The notes: a model not told the origin generated them from the sequence alone. A stretch of 64,000 nt of DNA from Pseudomonas silesiensis (GCF_001661075.1 NZ_CP014870.1:3554501-3618500), one strand, 5' to 3'; positions 45,624 to 55,551 are shown, numbered from the stretch's first letter. Program-made: numbers and translations.

Positions 45624-47159
45624 ATGCCATTGAACGTCAAAAACCGCCGCAAACGCGGGATCAGGATTGCCGTGACCGTCTTGAGCGGTTTACTCCCGGT
45701 ACTGCTGGGGTTCGCCATTCTCTGTATGCAGGCAGAACGCACGCTGCAACAAAGTACCCGGCTGACGGCGGAGGAAGCCGTGCACCAGTTCGAATTGATG
45801 TTCGACAACACCGCCGAGGCCGCGCGCGAGTTGCTGCCGCTGGCGGGCCAACGCTGCAACGATGTCAAGCTGGCCTTGCGCGAACAGGTCACCCGCCGTC
45901 CCTTCGTGCGCTCGACCAATCTGGTGTGGGATGACAGCATTTACTGCAGTTCCCTGTTCGGTGACTATCAGGAAAAGATCAATGCCGGCGACTACAACCA
46001 AGGCCAGTTGTTGTTGATGAAGGGCAATCCGGTCACGCCCGATAGCGCGCTGCTGGTGTATCGACTCAGTGATGGGCTACGAGGCGCCTTGAGCGCTCTG
46101 GACGGTTATCACCTGAGCAATGTATTGCGTCTGATCGACCGAAAGACCTTGCTGGTATTGCAAGTGGGCCCGAATTGGCTGTCCGCCGATGGCAGGTTCC
46201 ATGACGGTGCCCTGCCCCTCTTTGCGGTAGCGCAAAACGAACTGGCCTCCTCGCGCTACGCTTTTACCGTGGCAGCCGGTTTCCCGGAGGGCGAAACCTG
46301 GCGTTATATGAAAAGCGAATACCCGCCACTGTTCAGCTTGCTGATGTTTTTCGGCGTGGTATCCGGCTCGATCGGGCATGTCCTGCAAAAGCGCGCCATG
46401 TCACCCAGGCATGAAATGCAGCGCGCGATGGAAGCCGCTGAGTTCATTCCCTACTTCCAGCCGGTGGTCCATGGCGACAGCAAGCAGTGGTCCGGTTGCG
46501 AGGTGCTGATGCGCTGGAATCATCCGAAGGAAGGTTTGGTGCGCCCGGATCTGTTCATCCCGTTTGCCGAATATTCCGGGCTGATCGTGCCGATGACCCG
46601 CTCATTGATGCAACAGACCGCCACGTTGCTGGCGCCCCTGTCTGCGTCGTTCAAAGAGCCGTTTCACATTGGCATCAACATCACCGCCAGCCATTGCAAG
46701 GACCTGGATCTGGTGGAGGATTGTCGCGAGTTCATCCAGGCTTTCGCACCGGGCTCGATCAGCCTGGTGCTGGAGTTGACCGAGCGCGAACTCATCGAGC
46801 CCACGGCCATGACCCATCAATTGTTCGAACAGCTGCACGGGCTCGGCGTAATGATCGCGATCGACGACTTTGGCACCGGCCACTCGAGCCTGGGTTATCT
46901 GCGTGAATTCAATGTGGACTTCCTGAAGATCGACCAGAGCTTCGTCGCCATGATCGGGGGCGACGCCCTTTCCCGGCACATTCTCGACACCATCATCGAG
47001 CTTTCGGCCAAGCTTGATCTGGCCATCGTCGCCGAAGGCGTGGAAACCCCGGAGCAAAGTGATTACCTGACCGCCCACGGCGTTAACTTCCTGCAGGGTT
47101 ATCTGTTTGGCCGGCCAATGCCCGCCGAAGAGTTCATTAATGCATTAAGTCACCATTAA
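45624..47159 (+). CDS. CSS-motif EAL-domain c-di-GMP phosphodiesterase
   Basis: A 511-residue membrane enzyme. TM1 about 13-33, a periplasmic CSS domain (about 35-230) with the CSS motif in IYCSSLFG, TM2 about 232-250, then a cytoplasmic EAL domain (268-508). The EAL signature reads EVLMRW (EVL variant); other catalytic parts are intact: NITASH, LELTERELI, IDDFGTGHSSLGYL, DFLKIDQSF and AEGVET. Expected to hydrolyse c-di-GMP, with activity set by the redox state of the periplasmic cysteines as in E. coli PdeB/PdeC-type proteins. The ribosome-binding site is weak (AGG). Confidence 0.9.
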   Translation: MPLNVKNRRKRGIRIAVTVLSGLLPVLLGFAILCMQAERTLQQSTRLTAEEAVHQFELMFDNTAEAARELLPLAGQRCNDVKLALREQVTRRPFVRSTNLVWDDSIYCSSLFGDYQEKINAGDYNQGQLLLMKGNPVTPDSALLVYRLSDGLRGALSALDGYHLSNVLRLIDRKTLLVLQVGPNWLSADGRFHDGALPLFAVAQNELASSRYAFTVAAGFPEGETWRYMKSEYPPLFSLLMFFGVVSGSIGHVLQKRAMSPRHEMQRAMEAAEFIPYFQPVVHGDSKQWSGCEVLMRWNHPKEGLVRPDLFIPFAEYSGLIVPMTRSLMQQTATLLAPLSASFKEPFHIGINITASHCKDLDLVEDCREFIQAFAPGSISLVLELTERELIEPTAMTHQLFEQLHGLGVMIAIDDFGTGHSSLGYLREFNVDFLKIDQSFVAMIGGDALSRHILDTIIELSAKLDLAIVAEGVETPEQSDYLTAHGVNFLQGYLFGRPMPAEEFINALSHH

Positions 47160-47392
47160 CTAATCGCTAAAAGTGACAAGACAGAGCGGCGCGCACCCGT
47201 TTGTATCAAAATACTAGTGTAGTTACATAAAGAAAAAGACAGGATTTACTCTTGGCTCATTAACTACTACAATTTTTCATGCCTGCGCAAAGATTGGCAG
47301 GCGAGCCATTATCACCGAGTCGCTACAAGGCGCCTGGCTTATAGCCTTGTTTGCGGTTGGTATCAGCCAAATACACTATTGGAGTAAAGATA

Positions 47393-47758
47393 TTGTCCAG
47401 ACTCGCTGAATTTCGTGCAGCTGAAAAGGCCCTTCAGGAACAGCTCAAGCAGCTGGAAGCCCTGAAGAACGATGCCGGGCTCAAGAAAGAAATCGAATTC
47501 GAAGAAAAGCTCCAGGGGCTGATGAAAAACTATGGCAAAAGCCTGCGCGACGTCATCGCCATTCTTGATCCGAACCCGGGCAAATCCGGTCTGCAACAGG
47601 CCGCAGCGCCTAAAACCCGCCGCGCTCGCGTGGTCAAGGTTTACCAGAATCCGCACACCGGTGAACTGATTGAAACCAAAGGCGGCAACCACCGCGGCCT
47701 GAAAGCCTGGAAGGAACAATACGGCGTTGACACCGTGGATTCCTGGCTGCGTGGTTAA
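47393..47758 (+). CDS. MvaT/MvaU-family H-NS-like xenogeneic silencer
   Basis: A 121-residue nucleoid protein. N-terminal coiled-coil oligomerisation region (about 1-60; SRLAEFRAAEKALQEQLKQL) and C-terminal DNA-binding domain (about 78-121) with the AT-pincer region ETKGGNHRGLKAWK. TTG start, with GGAG eight bases before it. It silences AT-rich foreign DNA and can heteropolymerise with paralogues. The sequence looks closer to MvaU/MvaV than to MvaT, but I do not assign a symbol. A strong terminator follows. Confidence 0.9.
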   Translation: MSRLAEFRAAEKALQEQLKQLEALKNDAGLKKEIEFEEKLQGLMKNYGKSLRDVIAILDPNPGKSGLQQAAAPKTRRARVVKVYQNPHTGELIETKGGNHRGLKAWKEQYGVDTVDSWLRG

Positions 47759-47772
47759 GCACTCACGGTAAT

Positions 47773-47802
47773 AAAAAGCCCTGTCAATGCAGGGCTTTTT
47801 TC
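47773..47802 (+). terminator. Intrinsic terminator of the MvaT/MvaU-type gene
   Basis: Stem GCCCTG/CAGGGC with loop TCAATG, A-run before and TTTTTT after, 14 bp past the stop codon. Confidence 0.93.
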
Positions 47803-47932
47803 TTGGGCAACGTCTAACTGCGACCAGGGGTACCGATCATCCGCTACTTGCCGGCTACTGCGTGCTTAGTCCCATCGGCTATCTACAAATGTCGGTAAGT
47901 ACTAACACCCTGCAGTACATTGAAATCTTCAA

Positions 47933-48457
47933 CTAAAGTTTCAAGCTGTTACGGGCAGCGTCTATTTCGGTCTGACTTGCCTTATAAGCTTCCGCCTGCC
48001 CCGCGCAAGAAAAAACATAGGCCTTATCGGCATCCACGGCCGCCACCAATGTTTGAGACAGCACATGACGACCGTTCTGGGTGATGGTGCAGGTAGTTTC
48101 CAGCGCTTCCAGGCGACTCAAGCGAGTGGGGTGAATCTTGTTGCAGACACTTTGATAGCCGCCTTGGAAGAAGTCTTTCTGCACCGACTTGCGCATCTCC
48201 AGCAACACGCCCTCCAGGTTCACCTGATGGCCACTTTGTACCTGGGTCATGGTCAACTCCATCACCATCACCGGCGTGCCGCCTTGATCGATTTTCACCG
48301 CGCGTTGGCGCGATACCTGGGCATTGGCGGGATCTTGCGGGACGGCTTCGACTTGCCAGCCGTGAGGCCAGGTCACGACTGGCGCATCGGCGTGAGCACT
48401 GGTCACCGCTGACAGCGCCCCCAGCAGAAGGAAGATCGATGGACAGAATCGAATCAT
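47933..48457 (-). CDS. Exported hypothetical protein (possibly DUF4946)
   Basis: A 174-residue secreted protein with a clear signal peptide (MIRFCPSIFLLLGALSAVTSAHA, cleaved near AHA-DAP). The mature part has three cysteines (CNKIHPTRL, TTCTITQNG, FSCAGQAEA) and a short alpha/beta pattern with WPHGWQVEAVP at the start. It resembles the DUF4946 proteins of Pseudomonas, an identification from memory of the pattern. Probably periplasmic; function unknown. Confidence 0.75.
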   Translation of the reverse strand: MIRFCPSIFLLLGALSAVTSAHADAPVVTWPHGWQVEAVPQDPANAQVSRQRAVKIDQGGTPVMVMELTMTQVQSGHQVNLEGVLLEMRKSVQKDFFQGGYQSVCNKIHPTRLSRLEALETTCTITQNGRHVLSQTLVAAVDADKAYVFSCAGQAEAYKASQTEIDAARNSLKL

Positions 48458-48594
48458 TGCAATGAATACTCAGGGGTTGATCCGTAAAGTCTGAGCCTCG
48501 CCCGTCGGTCAGGCAATAGCCGGGTTTGGTGATGCCCGCGCCCTTGCGTATCATGGGCACCATTCGCTAGCCCCACTTATTGTCCGGAGGGCCC

Positions 48595-49116
48595 ATGAGC
48601 CTGCACGAATTGAACACCTTCCCCGGCGTGACCGCCCAGCCTGATACCGCGACCCGGAAGTTCGTTTTCAACCACACCATGCTGCGGGTCAAGGACATTA
48701 CCAAGTCCCTGGACTTCTACACCCGGATCCTCGGTTTCTCGCTGGTGGAAAAACGCGACTTCCCGGAAGCCGAATTCAGCCTGTACTTCCTGGCGCTGGT
48801 CGATAAGGACCAGATCCCGGCCGACGCCGCAGCGCGCACCGAATGGATGAAGTCGATCCCCGGCATTCTCGAACTGACCCACAACCACGGCACCGAAAAC
48901 GACGCGGATTTCGCCTACCACAACGGCAACACCGACCCCCGCGGTTTCGGCCACATCTGCATCTCGGTGCCGGACATCGTCGCCGCCTGCGAGCGCTTCG
49001 AGGCACTGGGCTGCGATTTTCAGAAACGCCTGAACGACGGGCGCATGAAGAGCCTGGCGTTCATCAAGGATCCGGATGCCTATTGGGTCGAAATCATCCA
49101 GCCCGCCCCGCTGTAA
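48595..49116 (+). CDS. gloA: Lactoylglutathione lyase (glyoxalase I)
   Basis: A 173-residue glyoxalase I that isomerises the methylglyoxal-glutathione hemithioacetal. Metal ligands: His in FNHTMLRVKD (about 26), Glu in LELTHNHG (about 93), His in GFGHICISV (about 121), Glu in YWVEIIQ (about 167). The long form, with the N-terminal extension, is the zinc type. GGAGG lies just before the chosen ATG; an ATG five codons upstream would include that site in the coding region. Single gene. Confidence 0.94.
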   Translation: MSLHELNTFPGVTAQPDTATRKFVFNHTMLRVKDITKSLDFYTRILGFSLVEKRDFPEAEFSLYFLALVDKDQIPADAAARTEWMKSIPGILELTHNHGTENDADFAYHNGNTDPRGFGHICISVPDIVAACERFEALGCDFQKRLNDGRMKSLAFIKDPDAYWVEIIQPAPL

Positions 49117-49135
49117 GCCACGCCACAAATCCCCT

Positions 49136-49264
49136 CTGTAGGAGCAGCCGGTCGACGCTCGATTGCTCGCGAAAAACCTGAGGCCGCCGCGGGGCACCTG
49201 TCATCCAGCGTTATCGTTGACGACCATCGTCGGAACGCCGCCCGGAGCAAGCTCGCTCCCACAG
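49136..49264. repeat. REP pair with GGGCGGCGTTCCGACGATGG module
   Basis: A left REP interrupted by CAGCCGGTCGACGCTCGATT and a right REP (GGAGCAAGCTCGCTCCCACA) carrying the inner module CGTTATCGTTGACGACCATC and CGGAACGCCGCC. The same module recurs at 52771 and 57569. Confidence 0.75.
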
Positions 49265-49330
49265 TGTGCTGCGTCGATCACAAGTCTTCGGCTCGCCCCG
49301 TATCAATGTACAAAAGCGTGCAACGGCGCG

Positions 49331-49367
49331 CACAAAAAAACCCATGATCGCTCATGGGTTTTTTGTG
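49331..49367. terminator. Bidirectional terminator between gloA and ahpF
   Basis: ACCCATGA-TCGC-TCATGGGT with A-run on the left and T-run on the right, 17 bp past the ahpF stop. It can stop transcripts from both directions. Confidence 0.92.
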
Positions 49368-49383
49368 TTTTCAGCGTCGGCGG

Positions 49384-50946
49384 TTACGCCGGGGCCGAAG
49401 TCCGGATCAAGTGATCGAACGCGCTCAGGGAAGCCTTCGCCCCCTCGCCCACCGCAATCACGATCTGCTTGTACGGCACAGTCGTCACGTCACCGGCCGC
49501 AAACACACCCGGCACCGACGTCTCACCCCGGGCATCGACGATGATCTCGCCGCGCGGCGACAACTCGACGGTGCCTTTAAGCCAATCGGTATTGGGCAAC
49601 AGACCGATCTGCACGAAGATCCCCTCCAGTTCCACCGTCCGCAGCTCGTCCGACTGACGATCCTTGTAGCGCAGGCCATTGACCTTCTGGCCGTCGCCGG
49701 TCACTTCGGTGGTTTGCGCATGGGTGATCACGGTCACGTTCGGCAGGCTGTGCAACTTGCGCTGCAAGACCGCATCCGCGCGCAGTTGCACGTCGAATTC
49801 GAGCAATGTCACGTGGGACACGATGCCGGCCAGGTCGATGGCCGCTTCGACGCCGGAGTTACCGCCGCCGATCACCGCCACCCGCTTGCCTTTGAACAGC
49901 GGACCGTCACAGTGCGGGCAGTACGCCACGCCCTTGTTGCGGTATTGCAGCTCACCGGGGACGTTCATTTCACGCCAGCGCGCACCGGTCGCGAGGATCA
50001 CGGTCCTGGCTTTCAATGTCGCGCCGCTGGCGAAGCGGACTTCGTTCAGTTCGCCGTTCTTGCCCGGCACCAGCTTGTCGGCGCGTTGCAGGTTCATGAT
50101 GTCGACGTCGTACTGCTTGACGTGTTCTTCCAGGGCCACGGCCAGTTTCGGCCCTTCGGTTTCCTGCACCGAGATGAAGTTTTCGATGGCCATGGTGTCC
50201 AGCACCTGCCCACCAAAACGCTCGGCTGCGACACCAGTGCGAATGCCTTTACGGGCCGCGTAGATCGCTGCCGCAGCACCGGCCGGGCCACCGCCGACAA
50301 CCAGTACGTCAAAGGCTTCTTTGGCACTGATTTTCTCGGCCTGGCGCTCGATGCCGCTGGTGTCGATCCTGGCGAGGATTTCTTCCAGGCCCATGCGACC
50401 CTGGCCGAAGTTCACGCCGTTGAGGTAGACACTGGGCACGGCCATGATCTGGCGCTCGTCGACTTCGGCCTGGAACAGCGCGCCGTCGATGGCGACGTGG
50501 CGGATGTTCGGGTTCAATACCGCCATCAGGTTCAGCGCCTGGACCACGTCCGGGCAGTTCTGGCAGGACAGCGAGAAGTAGGTCTCGAAGTTGAATTCGC
50601 CCTTGAGCGAACGGATCTGTTCGATCACCTCGACACTGGCCTTCGATGGGTGGCCGCCGACTTGCAGCAAGGCCAGCACCAGGGAGGTGAATTCGTGGCC
50701 CATGGGGATGCCGGCGAAACGCAGGCTGATATCGGCACCTGGGCGGTTGATCGAGAACGATGGTTTGCGTGCATCATCACCGTTGTCGAGCAAGGTAATC
50801 TGGCTGGAAAGACTGGCAACGTCCTTCAGCAGTTCGAGCATTTCCCTGGATTTCGCACCGTCGTCGAGGGAGGCAACGATCTCGATCGGTTGGGTGACCC
50901 GTTCCAGGTATGACTTCAACTGGGTTTTAAGATTGGCGTCCAACAT
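49384..50946 (-). CDS. ahpF: Alkyl hydroperoxide reductase subunit F
   Basis: A 520-residue NADH- and FAD-dependent disulfide reductase that regenerates AhpC. The N-terminal tandem thioredoxin-fold domain carries CQNC (about 128-131); FAD motif [19 protein letters not shown] (about 215), redox CPHC (about 344-347), NADH motif [17 protein letters not shown] and C-terminal [16 protein letters not shown]. It is downstream of ahpC on the same strand, separated by a terminator-like hairpin that probably lowers its expression relative to ahpC. Confidence 0.96.
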   Translation of the reverse strand: MLDANLKTQLKSYLERVTQPIEIVASLDDGAKSREMLELLKDVASLSSQITLLDNGDDARKPSFSINRPGADISLRFAGIPMGHEFTSLVLALLQVGGHPSKASVEVIEQIRSLKGEFNFETYFSLSCQNCPDVVQALNLMAVLNPNIRHVAIDGALFQAEVDERQIMAVPSVYLNGVNFGQGRMGLEEILARIDTSGIERQAEKISAKEAFDVLVVGGGPAGAAAAIYAARKGIRTGVAAERFGGQVLDTMAIENFISVQETEGPKLAVALEEHVKQYDVDIMNLQRADKLVPGKNGELNEVRFASGATLKARTVILATGARWREMNVPGELQYRNKGVAYCPHCDGPLFKGKRVAVIGGGNSGVEAAIDLAGIVSHVTLLEFDVQLRADAVLQRKLHSLPNVTVITHAQTTEVTGDGQKVNGLRYKDRQSDELRTVELEGIFVQIGLLPNTDWLKGTVELSPRGEIIVDARGETSVPGVFAAGDVTTVPYKQIVIAVGEGAKASLSAFDHLIRTSAPA

Positions 50947-50975
50947 ACGGGCGATTTCCTTTTTGAATGTGTAAA

Positions 50976-51013
50976 AAAAAACGCCCCAGCGAATCTCGCC
51001 CGGGCGTTTTTAT
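50976..51013 (-). terminator. Terminator/attenuator between ahpC and ahpF
   Basis: AACGCCC and GGGCGTT stems around a 14-base loop, with T-run on the minus strand. Positioned 60 bp after ahpC and 30 bp before ahpF; partial read-through would set an AhpC excess. Confidence 0.88.
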
Positions 51014-51073
51014 TGGGCGGTGCAGCGTACTCATTAGGTGCGGAGTTCCGCCCTGATCAAGCGTGTCACTGAC

Positions 51074-51637
51074 TTAGATCTTGCCGACCAGGTCCAGGGA
51101 CGGAGCCAGAGTGGCCTCGCCTTCTTTCCACTTGGCTGGGCAAACCTGGCCCGGGTGAGCAGCGACGTATTGAGCAGCCTTGATTTTGCGCAGCAGCTCG
51201 GAAGCGTCACGGCCTACGCCACCGTCGTTCAGCTCGACGATTTTGATCTGGCCTTCAGGGTTGATCACGAAGGTGCCACGGTCAGCCAGACCGGCTTCTT
51301 CGATCAGCACGTCGAAGTTGCGGGAGATGGCGTGGGTCGGGTCACCGATCATGGTGTACTGGATTTTGCCAATGGCTGGCGACGTGTTGTGCCAGGCAGC
51401 GTGGGCAAAGTGGGTATCGGTGGAAACGCTGTAGATCTCGACGCCCAGCTTCTGGAACGCGTCGTAGTTGTCAGCCAGGTCTTCCAGTTCGGTCGGGCAA
51501 ACGAAGGTGAAGTCGGCTGGGTAGAAGAACACGACAGACCACTTGCCTTTCAGGTCAGCGTCCGACACTTTTACGAAGTCGCCATTTTTGAAGGCGTCAG
51601 CTTTGAACGGTTTAACTTGGCTGTTGATGATAGGCAT
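51074..51637 (-). CDS. ahpC: Alkyl hydroperoxide reductase subunit C (2-Cys peroxiredoxin)
   Basis: A 187-residue typical 2-Cys peroxiredoxin. Peroxidatic Cys in [17 protein letters not shown] (about 47) and resolving Cys in [10 protein letters not shown] (about 166), with Arg in [10 protein letters not shown]. It reduces H2O2, organic peroxides and peroxynitrite with AhpF. A strong ribosome-binding site (GGAGAGTC) precedes the ATG. Expected to be under OxyR, but I cannot delimit an OxyR site in the 185-bp leader. Confidence 0.97.
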   Translation of the reverse strand: MPIINSQVKPFKADAFKNGDFVKVSDADLKGKWSVVFFYPADFTFVCPTELEDLADNYDAFQKLGVEIYSVSTDTHFAHAAWHNTSPAIGKIQYTMIGDPTHAISRNFDVLIEEAGLADRGTFVINPEGQIKIVELNDGGVGRDASELLRKIKAAQYVAAHPGQVCPAKWKEGEATLAPSLDLVGKI

Positions 51638-51822
51638 CGATGACTCTCCGTCAGGGGTTGAATAAGTTGATGGAATGAATCCTACCTATCCAATCCCCCG
51701 ATGGCTCATTGGCAAACCTCATGCTGCTGATTGGTTTTCGCTATTAGCTGACAGTATTAATAGAAGAAATCGCTCCAAGGGCTTTTCTCCATGGACTCCA
51801 CAGCACGACGGTTAGAACGCTT

Positions 51823-52761
51823 CTAGGAGATGACGGGCTTTTCAACGATCCGTGGCATCACCGGAAACGGGTTGGCGTCGACGTAGCGCATGGCCGACTT
51901 CATATCCTTCCAGCCGACGTAACTCATCAGCGACTTAAGATCCCATCCGCTCTGATGCGCCCAAGTGGCGAAGCCGCGGCGCAGGGAATGGCTGGTGTAA
52001 TGTTCAGCGGGAATCCCCGCGCGCTCCAGCGCCTGGCGCAATAACGGGATCACGCTGTTGGCGTGCAACCCCTCCTCGCTCAAGTGGCCCCAACGGTCGA
52101 TCCCGCGAAACACCGGGCCACGGACCAGCGCCGCCGCACTGATCCAGTCGATGTACGCCTGCACCGGACACAACCGCTGCAAAGCCGGTGTCTGATAGGT
52201 CTTGCCAAGGTTGTCCCGGTCGCTCTTGCTGCGCGGCAGGTACAGCGTGATACCGGCTCCGGCGCTCGCTTGCACGTGCTCGATCTGCAGGCGACATAAC
52301 TCATCGCTGCGAAAGCCACGCCAGAAGCCCAGTAGGATCAGCGCTGTGTCGCGCTTCGCCCGCAGCAGCACCGGTTGATTGTCTGCAGATTGTGCGGTTT
52401 GCGCCTCTTGCTCCAGCCAGGCCACTGCCTGTTCGAGGTGCTGCAACTGCAAGGGCTCTGCCTGTTTCTCCTGCGCCGGATGCAGCGCGCGAATGCCCTT
52501 GAATACCTTGCGCACCACCGGCGCCTTGGTGGGATCGGCAAAACCCTGACTGTTGTGCCATTGCGCCAAGGCCGACAAGCGCAGCTTCAGGGTGTTGATC
52601 GACAGCTCACCGGCATACGCCACCAGGTAGCGCGCGATGCTATCGGCCGTTGCCGGCAGAAATCCGCCCCAACTGCCTTCGAAGTGCTCGATGGCCGCCC
52701 GGTAGCTGCGACGGGTGTTGTCGCGGGTGGCGGCTTGAAGATAACGATCCAGCTCACTCAT
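51823..52761 (-). CDS. Tyrosine recombinase/integrase, chromosomal
   Basis: A 312-residue site-specific recombinase. N-terminal SAM-like core-binding domain (about 1-95) and catalytic domain (100-300) with the complete residue set R151 (GFRSDEL), K179 (PRSKSD), H258 and R261 (HSLRRGF), W284 (YVGWKD, Trp replacing the usual His) and nucleophile Y293 (MRYVDANP). The start MSELDRYLQA abuts a REP repeat, whose last bases contribute the AGGTG ribosome-binding site. No prophage or att duplication is seen; the gene lies between ahpC and a divergent KfrA-like gene, so it seems domesticated. Confidence 0.87.
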   Translation of the reverse strand: MSELDRYLQAATRDNTRRSYRAAIEHFEGSWGGFLPATADSIARYLVAYAGELSINTLKLRLSALAQWHNSQGFADPTKAPVVRKVFKGIRALHPAQEKQAEPLQLQHLEQAVAWLEQEAQTAQSADNQPVLLRAKRDTALILLGFWRGFRSDELCRLQIEHVQASAGAGITLYLPRSKSDRDNLGKTYQTPALQRLCPVQAYIDWISAAALVRGPVFRGIDRWGHLSEEGLHANSVIPLLRQALERAGIPAEHYTSHSLRRGFATWAHQSGWDLKSLMSYVGWKDMKSAMRYVDANPFPVMPRIVEKPVIS

Positions 52762-52770
52762 GAAAATCAC

Positions 52771-52887
52771 CTGTAGGAGCGAGCCTGCTCCGGGCGGCGT
52801 TCCGACGATGGACGTCAACGATGACGTTTGCCGCCTGAATGCCTGCGGCGTCCTCGGGTTTTTCGCGAGCAAGCTCGCTCCTACAGG
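52771..52887. repeat. REP pair with GGGCGGCGTTCCGACGATGG module, next to integrase start
   Basis: CTGTAGGAGCGAGCCTGCTC followed by the module CGGGCGGCGTTCCGACGATG and an inverted REP (GCGAGCAAGCTCGCTCCTAC). Nine bases separate it from the integrase ATG. Confidence 0.8.
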
Positions 52888-52933
52888 GTGCGGTGTACGG
52901 AAATAGAGGGTCGAACACTTCGAAAACGCTCTC

Positions 52934-52962
52934 ACACGGGGTAATACCAGTATATCCCGTGT
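52934..52962. promoter_or_regulatory. 29-bp interrupted palindrome in the integrase-kfrA gap
   Basis: ACACGGG and CCCGTGT arms with a 15-base centre containing ATAC-CA-GTAT. The size is like a tyrosine-recombinase core site or a dimer operator. Function inferred only. Confidence 0.45.
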
Positions 52963-52996
52963 AACAAACATAGAGATATTTAACTTTTAGTATGGC

Positions 52997-53029
52997 GTGG
53001 TACAATGTGTATTTAGTGGTACATACCAC
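52997..53029 (+). promoter_or_regulatory. GTGGTACA repeats and GTGGTA-CA-TACCAC operator before the KfrA-like gene
   Basis: The perfect palindrome GTGGTA-CA-TACCAC (53016-53029) is preceded 19 bp earlier by the direct repeat GTGGTACA (52997). The first repeat contains TACAAT, a plausible -10 with TTTAAC 16 bases upstream, so this looks like an autoregulated promoter. Confidence 0.55.
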
Positions 53030-53052
53030 ATTACGAAATCGTAGGAGAGCAC

Positions 53053-54069
53053 ATGGCCCGTGGCGGCATCAACAAAGCAGTGGTCCAAACGGCCCGATTG
53101 GCAATCCTCGCCCGCGGCGAAAACCCGAGCATCGACGCGGTACGGATCGAAATGGGCAACACCGGGTCGAAAACCACCATTCACCGCTACCTGAAAGAAC
53201 TGGATGACGGCACCGAACCGGCCGAGTCTTCTTCCGAGCCCCTCGACGACGAGCTCGCAGCACTGGTCTCGCACCTGGCGCAGCGCCTGAGGGAGCAGGC
53301 CCAGGAGCCAATCGACCAGGCACGCGCGCAGTTCGAGAAACAGCGAACAGAGCTTGAAACTCAGCTGACCGAAGCCCGGCAAGCCAATACGCTGTTGCAG
53401 CAGCAATACGAAATTCAAAGCCTGGCTTACACCCAGGAATCCGACGCACTGGAAAGCACTCGGACCCTGTTGCAGGGCGAACAAACCCGCAACGCCGGAC
53501 TGAACCAGGCATTGGCTGATTTCGAATTACGCCTGCAAGACAAGGACGAGCAGATCCGCTCCCTTGAAGAGAAACATCTGCATTCGCGCGATGCGCTGGA
53601 GCACTACCGCAACGCCGTCAAAGAGCAGCGCGAGCAGGAGCAAAGCCGCCATGAAGGCCAGGTGCAGCAGATTCAGATGGAATTGCGCCAGGCCCAGCAA
53701 AGCGCACTGGTACGTCAGGATGAAATCACCCAATTGCACCGCGACAATGAGCGCCTGCTGACCGAGAACCGGGGAACGCTGCGCGAGCTGAGCCTGCTGC
53801 AGGAGCAGCTCAAGCAAACCCACCATCGCCAGGACCAGTTGCTGGAACAGGTCAACCGCATCGACAGCGAGCGCACCCTCCTCCAGGAACGCTTGCGCAC
53901 AGCCCTGCTGGAAAGTCAGTCACTCAAACAGAGTGTCGAGGAACACGCCCAGGCCAATAAATCACTGGAAGCTGAATTGACGCAGGCCCAGTCGCAGCTG
54001 GAGCAACTGCGCCTGGCGGCCGTCGTTGCGACAGCCCCCGACGCAGCAGAACAGCAAAAGGACGATTAA
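53053..54069 (+). CDS. KfrA-like DNA-binding coiled-coil protein
   Basis: A 338-residue protein. The N-terminal KfrA_N-type DNA-binding domain covers about 1-75 ([47 protein letters not shown]). The rest (about 75-325) is one long alpha-helical coiled coil rich in Glu, Gln, Leu and Arg. KfrA proteins of plasmids bind their own promoter and assist partitioning or DNA organisation. Here the gene is chromosomal, divergent from a tyrosine recombinase, and preceded by a matching palindromic promoter. GGAGAGCAC precedes the ATG. Role unknown. Confidence 0.85.
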   Translation: MARGGINKAVVQTARLAILARGENPSIDAVRIEMGNTGSKTTIHRYLKELDDGTEPAESSSEPLDDELAALVSHLAQRLREQAQEPIDQARAQFEKQRTELETQLTEARQANTLLQQQYEIQSLAYTQESDALESTRTLLQGEQTRNAGLNQALADFELRLQDKDEQIRSLEEKHLHSRDALEHYRNAVKEQREQEQSRHEGQVQQIQMELRQAQQSALVRQDEITQLHRDNERLLTENRGTLRELSLLQEQLKQTHHRQDQLLEQVNRIDSERTLLQERLRTALLESQSLKQSVEEHAQANKSLEAELTQAQSQLEQLRLAAVVATAPDAAEQQKDD

Positions 54070-55424
54070 CCGGCGACCGGCGACCGCATAGTGACGAACT
54101 CTTCGGCGGCCGTGGGGTGCACGCCGATGGTTTCGTCGAAGTCACGCTTGGTCGCGCCGGCCTTCAAGGCAATCGCCAGGCCCTGGACGATTTCACCGGC
54201 ATCCGGACCGACCATGTGGCAACCCAGCACCTTGTCGGTCTTGCCGTCCACCACCAGCTTCATCAGCGTGCGCTCCTGGCATTCGGTCAGGGTCAGCTTC
54301 ATCGGCCGGAAACGGCTTTCGAAGATCACCACCTCGTGCCCGGCCTCCCGGGCCTCCTCCTCGGTCAAACCGACGGTGCCGATGTTCGGCAGGCTGAACA
54401 CCGCTGTCGGGATCATCTTGTAATCCACCGGGCGATACTGCTCAGGCTTGAACAGGCGTCGCGCCACCGCCATGCCTTCGGCCAGCGCGACCGGCGTCAG
54501 TTGAACCCGGCCAATGACATCCCCGAGCGCCAGGATCGATGGTTCGGCAGTCTGATACTGCTCATCGACCTCGACGAAGCCTTTCTTGTCGAGCTTGACC
54601 CCGGTGTTTTCCAACCCCAGATTGTCCAGCATCGGACGCCGGCCGGTGGCGTAGAACACGCAATCGGCTTCCAGCTCGCGACCGTCCTTCAGGGTGACTT
54701 TCAGACTGCCATCGGCCTGCTTGTCGATGCGCTCGATGTCGGCATTGAATTGCAGATCCATGCCCCGCTTGGTCAGCTCTTCCTGCAGGTGCTTACGCAC
54801 CGCTCCGTCGAAGCCACGCAGGAACAGTTCACCGCGATAGAGCAAGGTGGTGTCGGCGCCCAGGCCGTGGAAGATCCCGGCGAACTCGACGGCGATGTAA
54901 CCGCCACCCACCACCAGCACGCGCTTGGGCAGCTCCTTGAGAAAGAACGCCTGGTTGGAACTGATTGCGTGCTCGTGCCCCGGAATCTCTGGAATCAGCG
55001 GCCAGCCGCCGGTGGCAATCAGGATGTTCTTGGCGGTGAAGCGTTCGCCATTGAATTCGACCGTATGCGGGTCGACGATCCTGGCGTGCCCTTCATGCAA
55101 GGTCACGCCGCTGTTGACCAGCAGGTTGCGATATATGCCATTGAGGCGATTGATCTCGCGATCCTTATTGGCAATCAGTGTCGCCCAATCGAATTTCGCC
55201 TCGCCCGGGGTCCAGCCGAAACCGGAAGACTGCTCGAAGTCTTCGGCAAAATGCGCGCCATAGACCAGCAACTTCTTCGGCACGCAGCCGACGTTCACGC
55301 ACGTACCACCCAGGTAACGGCTCTCGGCCACGGCCACTTTCGCACCAAAACCCGCCGCAAACCGCGCAGCCCGCACACCGCCGGAACCGGCGCCAATCAC
55401 ATAAAGGTCAAAATCGTAGGCCAT
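54066..55424 (-). CDS. gor: Glutathione-disulfide reductase
   Basis: A 452-residue FAD- and NADPH-dependent flavoenzyme reducing GSSG. FAD motif [19 protein letters not shown] (about 10-28), redox-active cysteines in [14 protein letters not shown] (about 40-53), NADPH motif [19 protein letters not shown] (about 172) with downstream Arg, and the C-terminal interface [11 protein letters not shown] with the active-site His. Convergent with the KfrA-like gene, overlapping its stop by 4 bp. RBS GGAGAAAG. Confidence 0.95.
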   Translation of the reverse strand: MAYDFDLYVIGAGSGGVRAARFAAGFGAKVAVAESRYLGGTCVNVGCVPKKLLVYGAHFAEDFEQSSGFGWTPGEAKFDWATLIANKDREINRLNGIYRNLLVNSGVTLHEGHARIVDPHTVEFNGERFTAKNILIATGGWPLIPEIPGHEHAISSNQAFFLKELPKRVLVVGGGYIAVEFAGIFHGLGADTTLLYRGELFLRGFDGAVRKHLQEELTKRGMDLQFNADIERIDKQADGSLKVTLKDGRELEADCVFYATGRRPMLDNLGLENTGVKLDKKGFVEVDEQYQTAEPSILALGDVIGRVQLTPVALAEGMAVARRLFKPEQYRPVDYKMIPTAVFSLPNIGTVGLTEEEAREAGHEVVIFESRFRPMKLTLTECQERTLMKLVVDGKTDKVLGCHMVGPDAGEIVQGLAIALKAGATKRDFDETIGVHPTAAEEFVTMRSPVAG

Positions 55425-55506
55425 TTCTTTCTCCTCGGCAGGCTACCAGCATACCTGCAGACATCCGTTGGGCAAGCGCTGCACAGGATATGGGGCCGGA
55501 AAAAGA

Positions 55507-55532
55507 AAAAGCCACCCGAAGGTGGCTTTTCA
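55507..55532 (-). terminator. Intrinsic terminator of galU
   Basis: AAAAGCCACC-CGA-AGGTGGCTTTT, with a T-rich tail (TTTTTCTTTTTC) on the minus strand, 20 bp after the galU stop. Confidence 0.93.
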
Positions 55533-55551
55533 TTACAAGCGGGTCAGGCTA

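Noticed and set aside
51823-52761. Prophage or genomic island marked by the integrase
   Set aside because: Flanking genes (ahpC, ahpF, gor, galU) are core genes; no tRNA target, direct repeats or phage genes.
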